Shown one piece after another: positions 8,336 through 16,030 of a DNA stretch of 64,000 nt. The position numbers and the translations under genes were made by a program. The notes under the pieces are model-generated. The model did no database searches. It was not told the origin of the DNA and saw nothing but the letters and a program-made list of their open reading frames with translations. The number at the start of each line of letters is the position of its first letter. The first letter of the stretch is position 1. Source of the stretch: Paenibacillus_E violae (GTDB lineage Bacteria; Bacillota; Bacilli; Paenibacillales; NBRC-103111); assembly GCF_032461945.1 (NCBI RefSeq), contig NZ_JAWCUD010000001.1, forward strand, positions 930,001 to 994,000, written 5' to 3'.

Positions 8336-8545
8336 ATGGCGAAGCCACTAGAGTTAGATGACATTTGGGTGGATAGAATTAAGCAAATGTTGAATGGGTT
8401 AGAATACGGATCGGTACAAATTGTGGTACACGACGGTAAAATTGCGCAAATCGATAAAACAGAGAGAAAACGGTTTGACACACCTTCGCAAGCACAATCG
8501 CAGCTGCAAGCTGTGAAATCAGTCAAACAAACGAGTAAAGTTTAG
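8336..8545 (+). CDS. yezD: YezD family small protein (DUF2292)
   Basis: A 69-residue protein with the DUF2292 core around LNGLEYGSVQIVVHDGKIAQIDKTE. Family members are small, uncharacterised and often found near sulfur-metabolism genes, consistent with the operons to the left. GGAGG precedes the ATG. The C-terminal third is Q/S/K-rich and probably disordered. A terminator follows. Confidence 0.75.
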   Translation: MAKPLELDDIWVDRIKQMLNGLEYGSVQIVVHDGKIAQIDKTERKRFDTPSQAQSQLQAVKSVKQTSKV

Positions 8546-8567
8546 CTATTATACGTATTTTACCGAT

Positions 8568-8597
8568 CAGCCCGCTTTCTTCGGAAAGGGGCTGTTT
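8568..8597 (+). terminator. Terminator after yezD
   Basis: CAGCCC-CTTTC pairs with GAAAG-GGGCTG around a TTCG tetraloop and is followed by TTTT. Confidence 0.8.
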
Positions 8598-8664
8598 TCA
8601 TGTGCAAAGAGCAGTATACTGAAGAGAATATATGCAATTGCAGGGTAAGGGGGATGCAGGTGAT

Positions 8665-9621
8665 ATGCGCAAACAGTACTTTTTTTGGCGTGATGATCAA
8701 AATGTGAATCATTATGTTTATGAATGGCTTCCTGAGGAAGCGGTTACAATGAAAGGGCTTGTGCAGATTGCACACGGAATGGCCGAAACGGCTGAACGAT
8801 ACGAGAGACTGGCCGAGAGGTTGACGAAAAGCGGGTATGCCGTGTATGCGAACGATCATTTGGGGCATGGGCGAACTGCCGGATCGCCGGATGCCGTTGG
8901 CAAGTTTGGGAAAGACAGCTTTCGGCGGATGGCGGGAAATATGGGCCAACTGACAGGACAAATTCGGAAACGGCATCAGGAGGAGCTCCCCTTATTCGTG
9001 ATGGGGCACAGCATGGGCTCCTTTTTGACACAATATTACATGGGTACTTACCTCAGTCAAAATCCCAACCAAGTACAAGGAATCATATTATCAGGCTCTA
9101 ATGGCAGTGAGGGCGCTGCTCTTAACGTTGGAATCGCGTTAGCTTCTTGCGAAGCAGCCATTCGGGGAGATCATCACCGGAGTTCGCTGCTGACGGGGTT
9201 GTCTTTTGGTGCGTATAATAAAAAATTCACACCTAATCGTACGTCTTTCGACTGGTTAAGCACTGATCCGGTGGAAGTGGATAAATACGTGGCTGATCCT
9301 TACTGTGGTGTCGTGTTTACTTCAGGATTTTTTAGAGATTTCTTCAAAGGACTGAAGGAGATACATCGTCCCGCACATGTGCAGCGGATACCGAAGGAGA
9401 TACCGCTCTATATTTTTTCCGGTGAAGAAGATCCTGTTGGTGGACATGGGAAAGGGGTGCGAAAGCTCATACGGATGTATGAGAATCTCGGGCTCCAGAA
9501 CGTCACCAGCAAGCTTTATCCAGGCGGGCGGCATGAGATGCTGAATGAAGCGAACCGTGAGGAAGTAATGGGGGATTTGGCAGCGTGGCTGGATGAGCAG
9601 GTTGGTAGAGGTCGTGGGTGA
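8665..9621 (+). CDS. Lysophospholipase / monoacylglycerol-lipase-like hydrolase
   Basis: About 318 residues in the PldB/monoglyceride-lipase branch of alpha/beta hydrolases. Visible motifs are IAHGMAETAERYERLA, the YANDHLGHGRT loop, the nucleophile GHSMGS (serine about 116), the acid in IFSGEEDPVG and the histidine in PGGRHEMLNE. No signal peptide is seen, so it is probably cytoplasmic and acts on lysophospholipids or acylglycerols. The ATG at 8665 is chosen over 8632 because AGGTGAT precedes it and the family fold begins there. Confidence 0.82.
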   Translation: MRKQYFFWRDDQNVNHYVYEWLPEEAVTMKGLVQIAHGMAETAERYERLAERLTKSGYAVYANDHLGHGRTAGSPDAVGKFGKDSFRRMAGNMGQLTGQIRKRHQEELPLFVMGHSMGSFLTQYYMGTYLSQNPNQVQGIILSGSNGSEGAALNVGIALASCEAAIRGDHHRSSLLTGLSFGAYNKKFTPNRTSFDWLSTDPVEVDKYVADPYCGVVFTSGFFRDFFKGLKEIHRPAHVQRIPKEIPLYIFSGEEDPVGGHGKGVRKLIRMYENLGLQNVTSKLYPGGRHEMLNEANREEVMGDLAAWLDEQVGRGRG

Positions 9622-9647
9622 TCGTAAATATAGCTGGCATTAATGAT

Positions 9648-9677
9648 TTGACATATTACAAATTTGTAATATATAAT
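9648..9677 (+). promoter_or_regulatory. Promoter with embedded perfect palindrome controlling the arsR-type gene
   Basis: TTGACA (9648-9653) and TATAAT (9672-9677) are 18 bp apart. The spacer is almost entirely a perfect 20-bp palindrome, ATATTACAAATTTGTAATAT (9653-9672), positioned to block RNA polymerase. It is very probably the operator of the ArsR-family protein encoded immediately downstream. Confidence 0.8.
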
Positions 9678-9684
9678 GGGTGAC

Positions 9685-9984
9685 ATGAACAATTCAATTG
9701 AGATTTTTAAGGCACTATCCAATGAAGCGCGTATTCAAATTTTAGAATGGCTGAAGGATCCATCAACCCATTTTTCACCCCAGGAAGGGGCTGATCTTCT
9801 TACAGTTGGGGTATGTGTGAGTCAAATAACTGAAAAATTAAAGATGAATCAATCTACAGCTTCGCAATATCTCTCAATGCTCCAAAGAGCAGGACTGGTG
9901 CATGCGACACGTTTAGGGAAATGGACTTACTACAGAAGAAATGAAGATGCGATTAATGATATTGGTCGTTTTCTTCATAAATAA
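9685..9984 (+). CDS. ArsR-family winged-helix repressor
   Basis: About 99 residues. The ArsR fold is recognisable: FKALSNEARIQILEWL, then the recognition helix MNQSTASQYLSMLQRAGLV and the wing ATRLGKWTYYRRN. One cysteine (VCVSQ) is visible, but not the paired-cysteine metal box of SmtB/ArsR. The ATG at 9676 lies inside the -10 hexamer and cannot be translated from that promoter. The next in-frame ATG (9685) would sit at or within a base of the predicted +1, so the mRNA may be leaderless. It probably represses itself and the downstream alcohol dehydrogenase, where a related operator occurs. Confidence 0.8.
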   Translation: MNNSIEIFKALSNEARIQILEWLKDPSTHFSPQEGADLLTVGVCVSQITEKLKMNQSTASQYLSMLQRAGLVHATRLGKWTYYRRNEDAINDIGRFLHK

Positions 9985-10001
9985 TCTCATCAATATAGAG
10001 A

Positions 10002-10033
10002 AAATTGAATTCATTCTTAGAATTCAATTTTTC
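10002..10033 (+). terminator. Terminator after the arsR-type gene
   Basis: AAATTGAATTC pairs perfectly with GAATTCAATTT across a 7-nt loop and is followed by further T residues. Confidence 0.75.
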
Positions 10034-10084
10034 TTAGAGCTAATATATCGACAATTTGCAAAATATAAATTTTTTTATTAAATC

Positions 10085-10104
10085 ATATTGATAATTTGTA
10101 ATAT
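10085..10104 (+). promoter_or_regulatory. Second ArsR-type operator upstream of the alcohol dehydrogenase
   Basis: ATATTGATAATTTGTAATAT matches the perfect palindrome of the arsR promoter at 17 of 20 positions, with the right half identical. Another imperfect half-site (AATTTGCAAAATAT) lies near 10053. The repressor encoded upstream therefore probably also controls the dehydrogenase. Confidence 0.6.
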
Positions 10105-10128
10105 ATGAATGTTTGTTTAAAGGAGGTG

Positions 10129-10224
10129 ATGTGCATTTCAACACATTTGGCACAATTTATGAATGACTTGGTCAACAAATATAATCTCAATGGAGAGAGG
10201 AATAACGAATATGCAAAACTTTGA
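10129..10224 (+). CDS. Possible leader peptide ORF overlapping the alcohol dehydrogenase start
   Basis: An unusually strong Shine-Dalgarno sequence, AAAGGAGGTGAT (10119-10130), has no annotated gene behind it. An ATG at 10129 opens a 31-codon frame that runs over the dehydrogenase ATG (10211) and stops at 10224. The SD-to-ATG spacing is very short, so a GTG at 10131 (11 codons, ending 10166) is an alternative. Either could couple translation to the dehydrogenase. This is a weak call because no homologue is recognised. Confidence 0.25.
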   Translation: MCISTHLAQFMNDLVNKYNLNGERNNEYAKL

Positions 10225-11377
10225 ATTTCAAAACCCGACTAAACTTTTGTTTGGAAAAGGTCAAATAAGCAGCCTGAAAAAAGAAATTCCTGCTTACGGC
10301 AAACGCATCTTGCTAGTGTACGGTGGAGGAAGCATAAAAAAAATTGGACTGTACGATAAAGTTATCAATGAACTGAAGGAAATCGGTGCATTTGTCATTG
10401 AATTAGGAGGGGTTGAACCGAATCCAAGACTAACAACCGTGCAAAGAGGGATTAACCTCATAAGAGAAAATCAGCTTGATTTTATTCTTGCAGTGGGCGG
10501 CGGCAGCGTCATTGATGGTGCTAAAGCCATTGCCGCGGGTGTGCCATACGATGGCGACGTATGGGATATCGTGACTAGTAAGGTTAGTGCCCCTTCTAAT
10601 TCGGTACCGATTGGCACAGTTATAACAATAGCGGGAACGGGATCAGAAATGAACGGAAATTCCGTCATTACGAATTGGGAAACGAATACGAAAGCATTCT
10701 TTAACTCCAATCATGTGCTTCCAAGATTCAGTGTTTTAGATCCAGAGCTCACAATCTCAGTACCTCGGGATCAAACGGTATACGGCAGTGTTGATATTAT
10801 GTCACATGTCTTCGAACAATATTTTCATGGTTCTAGCAATGCACCTCTTCAAGAAAGAATTGGAGAAGCGATTCTTCGCACCGTTATCGAGACCGCGCCT
10901 AAGCTAGTGAACGATCTGAACAATTACGAATATCGCGAAATCATGTTATTAAATGGAACACTGGCTTTAAACGGGCTAACTGCAATGGGTGTCAGTCCGG
11001 ATTGGTCGACTCATCTAATCGAACATGCCGTATCAGCTGTCCATGACATCCCTCATGGCGGTGGGATTGCGATCATTGCCCCGCACTGGATGGAACATGT
11101 CGCGGCGGTACGTCCAGAGAAAATCGCACAGTTGGGTGTTCGTGTATTCGATCTGGATCCAACAGGAAAAACGGATGCCCAATTAGCAGCGGAAGCGATT
11201 CAGTCTCTCAAGAATTTTTGGGAATCCATTGGAGCGCCTACGAAGCTGTCGGATTATGGCATCGATGACAAGGAAATTGAATTGATGACAGAAAGGTCTA
11301 TGCTTGCCGATCAAATAGGGAGCTATGTCCCTCTTTCAAAAGAAGATGTCAGAAATATTTTGAGAAATTCTTTATAA
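10211..11377 (+). CDS. Iron-containing alcohol dehydrogenase (YugJ/BdhA/YqhD family)
   Basis: About 388 residues. The NAD(P)-binding GGGSVIDGAKAIAAG is at about 96-110. Metal-ligand segments are DIMSHVFEQYF (Asp about 195) and HLIEHAVSAVHDIPHGGG (His about 267 and 280). It interconverts aldehydes and alcohols, probably with NADPH or NADH, in the cytoplasm. The ATG at 10211 is chosen because GGAGAGAGGA precedes it and the family begins MQNFEFQNPTKLLFG. Its upstream region carries an ArsR-type operator, so it is probably the main target of that repressor. A strong terminator follows. Confidence 0.9.
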   Translation: MQNFEFQNPTKLLFGKGQISSLKKEIPAYGKRILLVYGGGSIKKIGLYDKVINELKEIGAFVIELGGVEPNPRLTTVQRGINLIRENQLDFILAVGGGSVIDGAKAIAAGVPYDGDVWDIVTSKVSAPSNSVPIGTVITIAGTGSEMNGNSVITNWETNTKAFFNSNHVLPRFSVLDPELTISVPRDQTVYGSVDIMSHVFEQYFHGSSNAPLQERIGEAILRTVIETAPKLVNDLNNYEYREIMLLNGTLALNGLTAMGVSPDWSTHLIEHAVSAVHDIPHGGGIAIIAPHWMEHVAAVRPEKIAQLGVRVFDLDPTGKTDAQLAAEAIQSLKNFWESIGAPTKLSDYGIDDKEIELMTERSMLADQIGSYVPLSKEDVRNILRNSL

Positions 11378-11384
11378 TGTACGC

Positions 11385-11420
11385 AAAACGGGCTGTCTCA
11401 AGATGAGACAGCCCGTTTTT
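11385..11420 (+). terminator. Terminator after the alcohol dehydrogenase
   Basis: AAAACGGGCTGTCTC pairs with GAGACAGCCCGTTTT around AAGAT. Runs of A and T on both sides let it work in both directions, which also serves the convergent SDR gene. Confidence 0.9.
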
Positions 11421-11467
11421 GCATTAGCTAGTGCCTAAACTAAACTAATGGTTCATATAGAATCAGT

Positions 11468-12436
11468 TTAGCCTTCAAATTTCACGCCGGTCATTTCCTC
11501 GCTCATGATCCACAAGCGTTCTGCCATGTCAGGGTCGACGGCCCAAGGAAGAACGCCATGATACTGTTGGCTCATATCTCCCATCTTAAAGTCAGCGATT
11601 AACTCAGCAATGTTGCAGTCCAAGCAGTATACGCCGCCTTTTCCTTCCAACTGCTGGCTTGTTGCACACCAAACGCTTGTTGCTGCTCCTTGCTCTGTTG
11701 TTTTGAATATGCCACCAACACCACGCTCTTGATCAGATAAAAAACGAGCAAGTTCAGTGTCAATTCGGCCTGGATGCACGGAGAACGCACGGATTCCATC
11801 CGCATACCCGCGCTTGTCCAGGCCGACCGCAAACAAAGCATTGGCCGATTTTGACTGGCCGTAAGCTTTCCATTTATCGTATTCGTGCTTTTCAAAGTTA
11901 GGATCTTCGAAGTCAACACCGCCGAAACGAACTCCAGCTGAGGAAAGCGATATGACTCGAGCGTTCCTTGCTTGCTTCAATGCCGACCATAGACGCAATG
12001 TCAATTGGAAGTGGCCCAAGTGATTCGTAGCAAATTGAGATTCATAGCCGCGTGCATCGCGAACTAGTGGAGGTGCCATAATACCCGCGTTTGCGAACAA
12101 ATAGTGAAGCGGTCTGCCGGAATCAAGGAAATGTTGAGCGAATTTGTCGATGGACGCAGGATCAGACAGATCGAGTTTTTCTATTTCTACGCCAGTAATA
12201 CCGGCAAGAGCGGTACCGGCTTGCTCGGGAGTACGAGCTGCTACTATGACTGTAGCGCCAGCCGCTGCCAGCGCCCGAGTCGTTTCAAGACCAATACCGG
12301 AATGTCCACCGGTTACGATTGCGATTTTACCGTTTAGATTTATGCCGTTAACAATTTCCAAAGCGGTCGTTTCCGCGCCAAAGCCCGATGAGATCGGTGT
12401 TTGTGGAGTAATTCTGTATTCGTTCTGAGTCGTCAT
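11468..12436 (-). CDS. Short-chain dehydrogenase/reductase (retinol-dehydrogenase-like)
   Basis: A 322-residue classical SDR with an N-terminal extension of about 30 residues. The cofactor motif TGGHSGIG is at about 42-49, followed by NAGIMAPP, the catalytic serine in SLSSAGVRFGG and YGQSK. This branch includes bacterial retinol-dehydrogenase/WW-oxidoreductase-like proteins that reduce or oxidise alcohols and carbonyls; the substrate is unknown. GAGGAGG precedes the ATG. It is divergent from a TetR regulator that probably controls it, and it ends in WAVDPDMAERLWIMSEEM, recognisable again in a decayed fragment just upstream. Confidence 0.85.
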   Translation of the reverse strand: MTTQNEYRITPQTPISSGFGAETTALEIVNGINLNGKIAIVTGGHSGIGLETTRALAAAGATVIVAARTPEQAGTALAGITGVEIEKLDLSDPASIDKFAQHFLDSGRPLHYLFANAGIMAPPLVRDARGYESQFATNHLGHFQLTLRLWSALKQARNARVISLSSAGVRFGGVDFEDPNFEKHEYDKWKAYGQSKSANALFAVGLDKRGYADGIRAFSVHPGRIDTELARFLSDQERGVGGIFKTTEQGAATSVWCATSQQLEGKGGVYCLDCNIAELIADFKMGDMSQQYHGVLPWAVDPDMAERLWIMSEEMTGVKFEG

Positions 12437-12479
12437 GATTTAATTCCTCCTCTGAATAATATTGCGCTTTAATAATGAA

Positions 12480-12569
12480 TTACATACTAATCAATCGTTC
12501 TCCTAACTCGCCAAATCGATCCACCATTTCGGGGTCAATCGCTAAAGAAGAGGCTTGAAGAATGATCAC
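12480..12569 (-). pseudogene. C-terminal remnant of a second SDR gene
   Basis: In the gap upstream of the intact SDR, a minus-strand frame reads LAIDPEMVDRFGELGERLIS before a stop. This resembles the end of the intact neighbour (WAVDPDMAERLWIMSEEM). No N-terminal SDR motifs remain to the right, where the frame runs into the TetR operator region. The simplest reading is the tail of a former tandem SDR copy. Chance similarity over such a short stretch cannot be excluded. Confidence 0.4.
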
Positions 12570-12602
12570 ATCATAGCACGATATAGATACTAAGTAAACA
12601 AA

Positions 12603-12645
12603 AAGTGTATTAAACGTCTCAAGTGTATCAAATGTTTCATTTGAT
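12603..12645. promoter_or_regulatory. Tandem repeat and palindrome operator region of the TetR gene
   Basis: Two adjacent 18-bp direct repeats (12603-12620 and 12621-12638) match at 15 positions. The second runs into a perfect inverted repeat, ATCAAATG-TTT-CATTTGAT (12627-12645). The position, just ahead of the TetR gene and between it and the divergent SDR, suits a TetR operator. Confidence 0.55.
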
Positions 12646-12688
12646 TAAACTGTATTGTAGAATAGAAAGATTGAAGGAGGAATTTAAA

Positions 12689-13351
12689 ATGAATGCCCCA
12701 GTAAAACAGGATGCTAAAACGAAACTACTAAAGAAACTAATTGTATCCGTCAGTAGAGACGGTTTTCAACATTTAAGGATGGACGATATCGCGAAAAATA
12801 TGGACGTAAGTCGAGCGACTATGTATAGGCATTTTCCATCTAAAGAGGATGTTATGGATGGTGTAGTTCGCATGATCGTAGATTACATCGAAAGGCTTGA
12901 GGAGAGTAAAGAAAACGAAGATGAATCGTATTTTTGCGTCTGGTTTCAGCAGCTGTTTGAACAATCAGTATCACTCGTAGAGTATATTACTGACGTTTTA
13001 ATGAAAGATTTGCAAATAGCGTATCCTGACCTCTACAACATGCTTAAGGGCGTATTGCAGAAGCGCGAAGAAAATTCTCTCCGCTTTTATCGACAAGGAA
13101 AAGACAAGGGTATTTTTAACACAATCAACGAAAAGTTTATTTTGCTGCAAGATGATCTTTTGCTACACGAAATCACTAGTGTTAGATATTTGCTCAACAA
13201 TCAAACAACAATAAAGGAAGTGCTGAACGACTATTATCAGTTTAAAAAAATACAGCTATTTAAAGCTGATAAAATTTCGCTTGTTGATGATGCCAATATA
13301 AATTCCGTTATTGATCGGCTATCAGAAAAATTCAATCGGACGCTTATGTAA
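12689..13351 (+). CDS. TetR-family transcriptional regulator
   Basis: About 220 residues. The N-terminal DNA-binding domain contains HLRMDDIAKNMDVSRATMYRHFPSKEDVMDGVV, a textbook TetR helix-turn-helix. The C-terminal ligand-binding half is helical and unrecognised. The ATG at 12689 follows GAAGGAGG, and the longer upstream frame is rejected because it would cover the operator repeats. It is divergent from the SDR gene, so local repression of that gene, and probably of itself, is inferred. Confidence 0.85.
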   Translation: MNAPVKQDAKTKLLKKLIVSVSRDGFQHLRMDDIAKNMDVSRATMYRHFPSKEDVMDGVVRMIVDYIERLEESKENEDESYFCVWFQQLFEQSVSLVEYITDVLMKDLQIAYPDLYNMLKGVLQKREENSLRFYRQGKDKGIFNTINEKFILLQDDLLLHEITSVRYLLNNQTTIKEVLNDYYQFKKIQLFKADKISLVDDANINSVIDRLSEKFNRTLM

Positions 13352-13404
13352 ACTAATCCATTCAGATTCAATTGCGTAAAGACTTCTAGATATCGTTGAA
13401 GCTG

Positions 13405-14127
13405 CTAACATGTTCCTAAAATATTTGCTAAGCATACAAGGTCACTTACAATCATATCTGGTTTAGTATTCCCCGGTGGTTCAACGTAGCCGCTATGTTT
13501 ACCAAATTCGATTGGGCGAGGAATATAGACCGTTGAGATGCCAGCATTAGCAGCACCGTCCAAGTCCGTAGGATGAGCTGCAACCATCAATATTTCTTGA
13601 GGATTTCCACCAAGGAGATTCACTGCATCCACATAAATAGTTGGATCAGGCTTAAATTTTTTAAACATTTGACCTGATATAATAAAGTCCCATGGTAGGT
13701 TCCAATATTTCTCCATATCTAGTAAAAGTCTAAAATCACCGTTAGAGAAGGGACCTAACCTATATTTTTTGCTCAGTTGTAATAAACCAGGTAAAGAATC
13801 GCACCATGGCCTTAACCGATGCCAAATTAAATTAAGTTTTTCGACATCCTCTGTACTCATAAACGAGATTCTATAACGCTCAATTAACTCAAGTAATTTT
13901 CTTTTATTAATCACATCATTTGTTTCCCAGGGCCTTAAACCTTTGACTATTTCATCCACTGCATTAATATAACTTTCCACTCTCCATGAATTTGCAAAGG
14001 AATTCCAATCTATCGAGAAACCATACTTATTTCCTAAACAAATACCGGTATCTACAATAGCACCGTGCCAATCCATCACAGTACCAAACGTATCAAACAT
14101 AATAATTTTTATTTTTGAAATATCCAT
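13405..14127 (-). CDS. HAD-superfamily hydrolase, type II haloacid-dehalogenase-like
   Basis: A 240-residue HAD protein. The nucleophile motif FDTFGTVMDW (Asp about 12) is followed by a helical cap, PFSNGD (motif II), KKFKPDP (motif III lysine) and MVAAHPTDLDGA (motif IV acid). This arrangement, with the HPTDLDGA motif, is that of (S)-2-haloacid dehalogenases, which hydrolyse halogen from 2-haloacids, although some relatives are phosphatases. The gene stands alone and is AT-richer than its neighbours. A ribosome site (AAGGGGG) precedes the ATG. Confidence 0.78.
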   Translation of the reverse strand: MDISKIKIIMFDTFGTVMDWHGAIVDTGICLGNKYGFSIDWNSFANSWRVESYINAVDEIVKGLRPWETNDVINKRKLLELIERYRISFMSTEDVEKLNLIWHRLRPWCDSLPGLLQLSKKYRLGPFSNGDFRLLLDMEKYWNLPWDFIISGQMFKKFKPDPTIYVDAVNLLGGNPQEILMVAAHPTDLDGAANAGISTVYIPRPIEFGKHSGYVEPPGNTKPDMIVSDLVCLANILGTC

Positions 14128-14333
14128 GAGAACCCCCTTGCAGTGTGTAGAATGTGCAATTTCATTATTATATTCATTAATAAGAATCCATATGGCTAAT
14201 TTAAAAGTGAAAGCTGAACGGAGAGATTGTTCTAAAGATCTAATTCTTGCGCCTAACGTCTTGTATATGGGTTAATGTGCTAGGGAAACTTAACTTCTGA
14301 TGGAGAAATGATGAAGACATTGGAGGAATTGTG

Positions 14334-15386
14334 ATGCCAAGAACTCAATTTAAGGCTCTAAGGATGGCGAGACTGCTGATCATAACGCTAATGCTTCTCC
14401 CCGTAAGCTTGGCAACCTACAAGCAAAATGTCGCAACGGCAGCAGAACCGACATTTATTACTGCGACTTCGGAATCGGGTAGTAACGATAATCAGGACGA
14501 AGAACTAGTTAAAACGCTTCCGGGCTTTCAGAATGGAACTAAAACGGTCAATGGAATCAAACTTCACTATGTGGAAGGCGGCAAAGGCGAACCGCTATTT
14601 TTGCTGCCAGGATGGCCCGAAACGTGGTATGAATATCGCAAAATAATGCCTGAGTTAGCTAAGCATTATCATGTTTATTCCATCGATATTCGAGGAATGG
14701 GCAGTTCCGATAAGCCTACAACCGGCTATGACAAGAAAACGATGGCATCCGATATTTATGCATTGATGAACGAGCTGGGCTATAAGAATATTTATATTGC
14801 AGGCCATGATATCGGGTCCACGGTTGCTTATGCTTTCGCAGCCAATTACCCGCAAGCCACAAAAAAACTAGCCATGCTTGACATTTCACATCCAGACAAC
14901 AACATGCTGAAGTTACCTCTCGTGGCACCATCTGGCTCGTACGATGAGAGTAATCCAGCCCGTGTAAAGTTTCCGTGGTGGTGGGCGTTTAACGCTGTAC
15001 CCAATTTGCCGGAACAATTACTGCATGGTAAAAATCTAGACATAGCCTACAATTGGGCTTACGATTATTTATCCTATGACAAACCTGCTCTTACCCCACA
15101 AGAAAAGTCGATCTATCTCGCGGCCTATGCAAAACCTGATGCACTTCGCGCAGCTAATGATTGGTTTCGTACATTTCGCCAGGATATCGACGATTTCAAC
15201 ACCTATAAAAAACTATCTATGCCGGTCTTGGGTATCTATGGTTCAACGGGCATTAGCGATCTAGGTCCTTTCCTAAAGGAAAATACAAGGAATCCGAAAG
15301 TGGTTGAACTTAAAAAAACCGGACATTGGATTGCAGAAGAGCAGCCTGAAGAAGTCATTAAACAGTTTAAAGAGTTTTTTCGATAA
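14334..15386 (+). CDS. Secreted epoxide-hydrolase/haloalkane-dehalogenase-like alpha/beta hydrolase
   Basis: About 350 residues. A Sec signal peptide (MARLLIITLMLLPVSL core) probably ends near TAAEP. The mature enzyme has the oxyanion motif PGWPETWYEY, the loop DIRGMGSSDKP, the nucleophile elbow GHDIGS with aspartate (about 159) instead of serine, and a C-terminal histidine in KTGHWIAEE (about 331). An aspartate nucleophile marks epoxide hydrolases and haloalkane or fluoroacetate dehalogenases. ATG at 14334 is preferred over GTG at 14331 because of GGAGGA spacing. A terminator follows. The adjacent HAD dehalogenase may be coincidental. Confidence 0.82.
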   Translation: MPRTQFKALRMARLLIITLMLLPVSLATYKQNVATAAEPTFITATSESGSNDNQDEELVKTLPGFQNGTKTVNGIKLHYVEGGKGEPLFLLPGWPETWYEYRKIMPELAKHYHVYSIDIRGMGSSDKPTTGYDKKTMASDIYALMNELGYKNIYIAGHDIGSTVAYAFAANYPQATKKLAMLDISHPDNNMLKLPLVAPSGSYDESNPARVKFPWWWAFNAVPNLPEQLLHGKNLDIAYNWAYDYLSYDKPALTPQEKSIYLAAYAKPDALRAANDWFRTFRQDIDDFNTYKKLSMPVLGIYGSTGISDLGPFLKENTRNPKVVELKKTGHWIAEEQPEEVIKQFKEFFR

Positions 15387-15415
15387 CAGGTTAGTAAATA
15401 CATGGATTGATATGC

Positions 15416-15461
15416 AAAAACACATCGCGTCCGAATAAACGGGTGACGATGTGTTTTTTTT
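15416..15461 (+). terminator. Terminator after the secreted hydrolase
   Basis: CACATCG pairs with CGATGTG, with inner CGTCC/GG pairing, and is followed by a run of eight or more T. The A-run on the left also allows leftward termination for the convergent SnoaL-like gene. Confidence 0.8.
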
Positions 15462-15490
15462 GATTTTTTAAGCGTGAAAATCAGAGGGTT

Positions 15491-15913
15491 TCAAGCATTT
15501 CGTTGAAGCTGCAAACGAATGCCTTCGCGGTCGATTTGAATCCAGTATTCGACGATTCGTTCGTTTTCGATGCGATAAACAGCGCTTGCAATCTCGATGA
15601 TTGTTTTGCCTGTGGGCGCAAATCCGTCTACCTCGCCGATATGTGTGCCGGTTTGCTTCCAGCGTACGTAGACACGATCATTCTGCGCGATCATTTCTTG
15701 GATTTCGAGCTGGAAATCACCGTAAGCTGCAATCATCTCCCTGACGTGATCCGCATAATTGGCCGGTGTGCGGTGAACGGTGGTTTCGTTTTCTCCCGTC
15801 ATTTGATGGGCCAGCACGTGCTCAGCCATGTAATCATGAGCGGCATCAGGTTGTAAACCGGAGCGAGCTTTCGCAAAAAAATGTTGAACAACATCGGTTG
15901 GGGTCATGGACAT
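15491..15913 (-). CDS. SnoaL-like ester cyclase / NTF2-fold protein
   Basis: About 140 residues with a SnoaL/NTF2-like fold. Visible segments are DVVQHFFAKARSGL, the Trp-containing strand RVYVRWKQTGTHIGEVDGFAPTG and IENERIVEYWIQID. Such proteins are ester cyclases or small-molecule-binding enzymes; the function here is unknown. Translation probably starts at 15913, where TAGGAG lies 8 nt upstream, rather than at the farther in-frame start. The gene is isolated, and the structured inverted repeat lies upstream of it. Confidence 0.7.
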   Translation of the reverse strand: MSMTPTDVVQHFFAKARSGLQPDAAHDYMAEHVLAHQMTGENETTVHRTPANYADHVREMIAAYGDFQLEIQEMIAQNDRVYVRWKQTGTHIGEVDGFAPTGKTIIEIASAVYRIENERIVEYWIQIDREGIRLQLQRNA

Positions 15914-16030
15914 GATGAGAACTCCTAACATCTGGAATGTACGATGAGTTTACTGGAATAACATCAAAATTTCAAGAGAAGAGTTCATTCGGCGAACCGG
16001 AAAAAGGAACTAGAGAGCGCTATTCAGGCT

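Noticed and set aside
14240..14290. Integron attC-like GCCTAAC sequence
   Set aside because: No matching inverse core site, integrase or cassette structure nearby.
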